Shown here piece after piece: positions 5,444 to 7,806 of a DNA stretch of 7,806 nt (its first letter is position 1; every line of letters starts with the position of its first letter). The stretch lies in contig VSPW01000021.1 of the NCBI GenBank assembly GCA_009775535.1, forward strand, positions 1 to 7,806, written 5' to 3'. Both the position numbers and the translations under genes were made by a program. The DNA comes from Muribaculaceae bacterium. Its GTDB lineage: Bacteria > Bacteroidota > Bacteroidia > Bacteroidales > Muribaculaceae. The notes under the pieces were generated by a model. The model searched no databases, had not been told where the DNA came from, and was given only the letters and a program-made list of their open reading frames with translations.

Positions 5444-6286
5444 ATGAAAACCCGCATCTACCACTACATCGCTTCCATCCTATTTGCCGTAATCCTATCC
5501 TCCGCAACGGCCTTCGCACAGACAGCAGCCACCGTCACCGAACATACCGTACAGCGTGGCGAATCCCTGGAATCAATCGCCAGCAAATACAACGTCACCC
5601 CACAGGCAATCCTCGATGCCAACCCAACAATAAAGACCATCTTCACTGGCATCAAGCTCACCATCCCCGCCCCAACCGCACAACCCCTGCAACAGACAGC
5701 AACCGGAATCCAGCAAACACAACAAGAAGCGGCATCTTCTGATAATGCGGCAAATGAAAACACTGCCGATGGTCCCGGATCGGAGGTTTTTTTTGAAACA
5801 GGATATGGATTCCTTGAAGGAAAATCTAATTCTACATATAAAATTGTAGCCGGATTCAATTATTACTTTACAGAACGTCTTAGAAATTTATATGCTGGTA
5901 TCGGTATTGGCTATAATTCTTCATCCTATATCAGTTCCATGAGAGTAGGTCATAAGTATTACAACTCAAGTCTGGATTTACATTTCCTGACAGTCCCTGC
6001 TGAAATTGGATTTGCCTTATGTACAAAAAACAAACGATGGGGAATAACGCCATATGGCGGTTTCGATCTTAACATCGGGATTTCCGGTAAGCAAAAGGTT
6101 AACGATGAAAAGAGTAATTACAAGAAATTTGGCGGCAAATTGGCCATTGATGCAAAACTTGGCATACGCATACGTCTCGGCTATCTTAACATTGGCGGAG
6201 CATACCATTTCCCAATAAATAAAAAACAGGAAAAATACTTCGGAGATGATGCATATCCCGAAATCTCAATAGGTTGTGGATTCTAA
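5444..6286 (+). CDS. LysM domain plus outer-membrane beta-barrel protein
   Basis: 280 aa. The signal peptide is residues 1-25 (cleavage after TAFA). One LysM peptidoglycan-binding domain spans 33-75 (EHTVQRGESLESIASKYNV, then AILDANPTI and GIKLTIP). A Gln/Ala/Asn-rich linker covers 76-113. A beta-barrel resembling small porin-family barrels spans 114-280, with alternating strands such as YKIVAGFNYYF, NLYAGIGIGYN and ITPYGGFDLNIGISG, ending ISIGCGF with a terminal Phe. Inference: the LysM part holds peptidoglycan while the barrel sits in the outer membrane, an OmpA-like anchoring arrangement with a different binding module. ATG 5444 was preferred to an in-frame TTG at 5411 because the signal peptide begins there. 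GC content falls sharply at the linker-barrel border, where a run of eight T (5787-5794) sits in frame. It is likely co-transcribed with the two upstream lipoprotein genes. Confidence 0.85.
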   Translation: MKTRIYHYIASILFAVILSSATAFAQTAATVTEHTVQRGESLESIASKYNVTPQAILDANPTIKTIFTGIKLTIPAPTAQPLQQTATGIQQTQQEAASSDNAANENTADGPGSEVFFETGYGFLEGKSNSTYKIVAGFNYYFTERLRNLYAGIGIGYNSSSYISSMRVGHKYYNSSLDLHFLTVPAEIGFALCTKNKRWGITPYGGFDLNIGISGKQKVNDEKSNYKKFGGKLAIDAKLGIRIRLGYLNIGGAYHFPINKKQEKYFGDDAYPEISIGCGF

Positions 6287-6367
6287 ATATGACAATATTG
6301 CCTCATACCTGATGTGCGGCACTGAAAGATACGAAAGGTACTGACTATAAAGCCCTTCATCTGGCTT

Positions 6368-6421
6368 GTAGGGGTGCGGAATTGACCCAGCCTTTATCTT
6401 TGGTTTCCTCCGTACCCCTAC
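6368..6421. repeat. 13-bp inverted repeat bracketing a -7 element
   Basis: GTAGGGGTGCGGA (6368-6380) and TCCGTACCCCTAC (6409-6421) are inverted copies with one mismatch, which would be a G-U pair in RNA. The 28-nt interval contains TATCTTTG. A further CCCCTAC lies at 6439-6445, one base before the start codon, and could compete for pairing with the left arm. Confidence 0.75.
6395..6402 (+). promoter_or_regulatory. Probable -7 element for the tandem secreted-protein array
   Basis: TATCTTTG matches TAnnTTTG exactly. No convincing -33 TTTG is present at 19-23 nt; that position falls within or next to the left arm of the inverted repeat. The predicted start near 6409 coincides with the right arm, leaving a leader of about 38 nt. 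The rest of 6287-6446 shows no gene. Confidence 0.45.
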
Positions 6422-6446
6422 TATTTTATCAACTTATCCCCCTACA

Positions 6447-7055
6447 ATGAAAAGACTAATCATCTACGCAATTATCCTGACAGGCATATCATTATACTCC
6501 AGCGCACAGATCGGATATCAGGTATCCCTGCTCAATAACGCCACGGGCGAGCCACGGGCGGACGAGACCGTAACTGTGGAAATAGCAATCACCGACTCAA
6601 ATGGAAAGGCCATCTGCTCTGAACGCAAGTCCGCTACGACAAACGACTTCGGCGTGCTATCCCTCACCGTAGGCAACAGCTCCACTTTCACCGATGCCGA
6701 CTGGAGCGCCCTACCTTTTTTCATCTCAGCCACTGTCGACGGCACTCTGATTGGACGCAGCCAGATTCTCAACGTACCGGTAGCCGAATACGCGAAGCAG
6801 ACCGGCGTACTCACTAAAGAAATACTAAAATCAAAAACTTGGTATCAAAACGGATATAAAGACCGTTATTACACATTCTCCGATGATACGGTAACTTTCC
6901 ATGAGATCGATGATTATGAGCATAATTCCTGGAAATACAAATATCAGATTGACGGCAATAACGTGTTTATGATTAAATCTGTATCGATCTTCGAGCTATT
7001 TATATATAGCGACAATAAACTTTTTAACCTTTATCACAATTATTTTTACAATTAG
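6447..7055 (+). CDS. Array protein 1: secreted two-domain protein
   Basis: 202 aa. Signal peptide 1-20 (MKRLIIYAIILTG... ending SSAQ). The N-terminal beta domain (about 22-118) opens with IGYQVSLLNNATGEPRADE and runs through VTVEIAITDSNGK, TTNDFGVLSLTVGNS and DADWSALPFFI, closing with GRSQILNVPVAEYAK. This matches the Bacteroidetes domain that starts 'F-YQAV-R---G' and ends 'SQ-L-VP-A-YAK', usually an N-terminal module on secreted or fibre-like proteins with variable C-termini. The C-terminal domain (about 124-202) begins KEILKSKTW and contains YYTFSDDTVTFHE, IDGNNVF and FELFIYSDNKLFNL, a small lipocalin-like pattern. First of at least three head-to-tail paralogs; the next ATG follows 4 nt after the stop. 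Its signal peptide differs from those of copies 2 and 3, although the following domain is almost identical. Function unknown; export is well supported, final location is not. Confidence 0.82.
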   Translation: MKRLIIYAIILTGISLYSSAQIGYQVSLLNNATGEPRADETVTVEIAITDSNGKAICSERKSATTNDFGVLSLTVGNSSTFTDADWSALPFFISATVDGTLIGRSQILNVPVAEYAKQTGVLTKEILKSKTWYQNGYKDRYYTFSDDTVTFHEIDDYEHNSWKYKYQIDGNNVFMIKSVSIFELFIYSDNKLFNLYHNYFYN

Positions 7056-7059
7056 CACA

Positions 7060-7674
7060 ATGAAGCGACTCTTCACAATAGCAGCCATTGCCTCAGCATT
7101 ATCGGCCAATGCCCAGATCGGATATCAGGTATCCCTTCTCGACAACGCCACGGGAGAGCCACGGGCGGACGAGACCGTAACTGTGGAAATAGCAATCACC
7201 GACTCCAATGGGAAAACCCTCTGTTCAGAACGCAAGTCCGCTACGACAAACGACTTCGGCGTGCTATCCCTCACCGTAGGCAACAGCTCCACTTTCACCG
7301 ATGCCGACTGGAGCGCCCTACCTTTTTTCATCTCAGCCACTGTCGACGGTACTCTGATTGGACGCAGCCAGATACTCAGCGTACCAATAGCCGAATATGC
7401 AAAACAAGCTGGCATACTGACTAAAGAAATATTAAAGTCAAGAGCTTGGTATCGATACGGAGATAAACAATACTATTATACATTTTCCGATGATACGGCA
7501 ACTTTCCATGAAAACTATGCAGATGGACATTTTACCAGTAAACACAAATATCACATTGACGGCAACAACGTGTTTCTGATTAGACCTTTATCCGGCTCTG
7601 TATCAGACTTCGAGCTATTTATATATAGCGACAATAAACTTTTTAACCTTAAAGACGAATATTTTTACCATTAG
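7060..7674 (+). CDS. Array protein 2: secreted two-domain protein
   Basis: 204 aa, a paralog of the preceding gene. Signal peptide 1-18 (MKRLFTIAAIASALSANA), beta domain about 20-116, and C-terminal lipocalin-like domain about 122-204. A 122-nt block (7228-7349) is base-for-base identical to 6621-6742, and a 43-nt block near the 3' end (7608-7650) is identical to 6989-7031. Between them the sequences diverge in patches (residues 129-138, 151-164 and 173-183), with four extra residues (LSGS/V region) relative to copy 1. The YYTFSDDTATFHE and IDGNNVF cores are kept. No promoter is visible in the 4-nt gap before it, so it is co-transcribed with copy 1. The conserved loops and varied surface stretches suggest duplication followed by diversification or gene conversion; the binding partner is unknown. 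Confidence 0.85.
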   Translation: MKRLFTIAAIASALSANAQIGYQVSLLDNATGEPRADETVTVEIAITDSNGKTLCSERKSATTNDFGVLSLTVGNSSTFTDADWSALPFFISATVDGTLIGRSQILSVPIAEYAKQAGILTKEILKSRAWYRYGDKQYYYTFSDDTATFHENYADGHFTSKHKYHIDGNNVFLIRPLSGSVSDFELFIYSDNKLFNLKDEYFYH

Positions 7675-7678
7675 TATT

Positions 7679-7806
7679 ATGAAGCGACTACTTAAAATAG
7701 CCGCCATCGCCTCAGCACTATCGGCCAACGCCCAGATCGGATATCAGGTATCCCTTCTCGACAACGCCACGGGAGAGCCACGGGCGGACGAGACCGTAAC
7801 TGTGGA
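7679..7806 (+). CDS. Array protein 3, 5' fragment running off the window
   Basis: A third paralog starts 4 nt after copy 2; only 42 codons are in the window. MKRLLKIAAIASALSANAQ is its signal peptide, almost that of copy 2, followed by IGYQVSLLDNATGEPRADE and TVTV. At the nucleotide level it is closer to copy 2 than to copy 1, with the same GGTATCCCTTCTCGACAACG stretch, so the array has expanded at its 3' side. The frame is open to the last base; its C-terminal domain and the number of further copies cannot be seen. Confidence 0.85.
   Translation, partial: MKRLLKIAAIASALSANAQIGYQVSLLDNATGEPRADETVTV

Noticed and set aside
1..7806. CRISPR arrays, tRNA or rRNA genes, transposases or integrases
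   Set aside because: No regularly spaced short repeats, no tRNA cloverleaf with a T-loop, and no recombinase motifs were seen on either strand.

Overview
The window looks like a chromosomal segment of a member of the Bacteroidales, plausibly a gut Muribaculaceae-like lineage (the family is an inference). The evidence is threefold. Several intergenic spaces carry the Bacteroidetes-type promoter -7 element TAnnTTTG. Start codons mostly lack Shine-Dalgarno sequences. The secreted proteins have typical Bacteroidetes architectures: lipoproteins with a Ser/Asp-rich stretch after the lipidated Cys, a LysM plus beta-barrel protein, and a 'YQ...SQ-L-VP-AEYAK' N-terminal domain. All convincing genes are on the + strand.

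Layout. (1) 1-2101: the end of a tripartite drug-efflux operon, with the C-terminus of an RND (HAE1-type) inner-membrane pump followed 6 nt later by its NodT/TolC-type outer-membrane lipoprotein. (2) 2091-2206: two 44-bp direct-repeat copies (42/44 identical), each ending in a perfect -7 element; the second copy is placed to drive the next genes. (3) 2225-2936: a small MerR-type regulator overlapping a YraN/UPF0102 nuclease-fold protein by 14 nt. (4) 2937-3137: an intergenic region with four successive small inverted repeats and a promoter, then 3138-3632, an unrecognised basic 164-aa protein. (5) 3633-4113: 481 nt without a credible gene. It starts with a good promoter and holds a strongly structured segment with long perfect stems and a diverged internal duplication, either a free-standing ncRNA or an unusually long 5' leader. 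(6) 4114-6286: an envelope cluster, apparently one transcription unit, of a small lipocalin-like lipoprotein, a coiled-coil lipoprotein (4-nt ATGA overlap) and a LysM/outer-membrane beta-barrel protein. (7) 6287-7806: an intergenic inverted repeat bracketing a -7 element, then a head-to-tail array of at least three paralogous secreted proteins separated by exactly 4 nt each; the array runs off the right edge.

How it fits together. The left part is housekeeping and efflux. The right half is devoted to exported proteins and shows signs of recent evolution. These are nearly identical 5' gene halves with patchily divergent 3' halves, abrupt drops in GC at domain junctions, an 8-T tract exactly at one such junction, and tandem duplication. 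The most promising candidates for something undescribed are the tandem mosaic array with its inverted-repeat promoter and the structured RNA region at about 3718-4045. Functions for both are inference.
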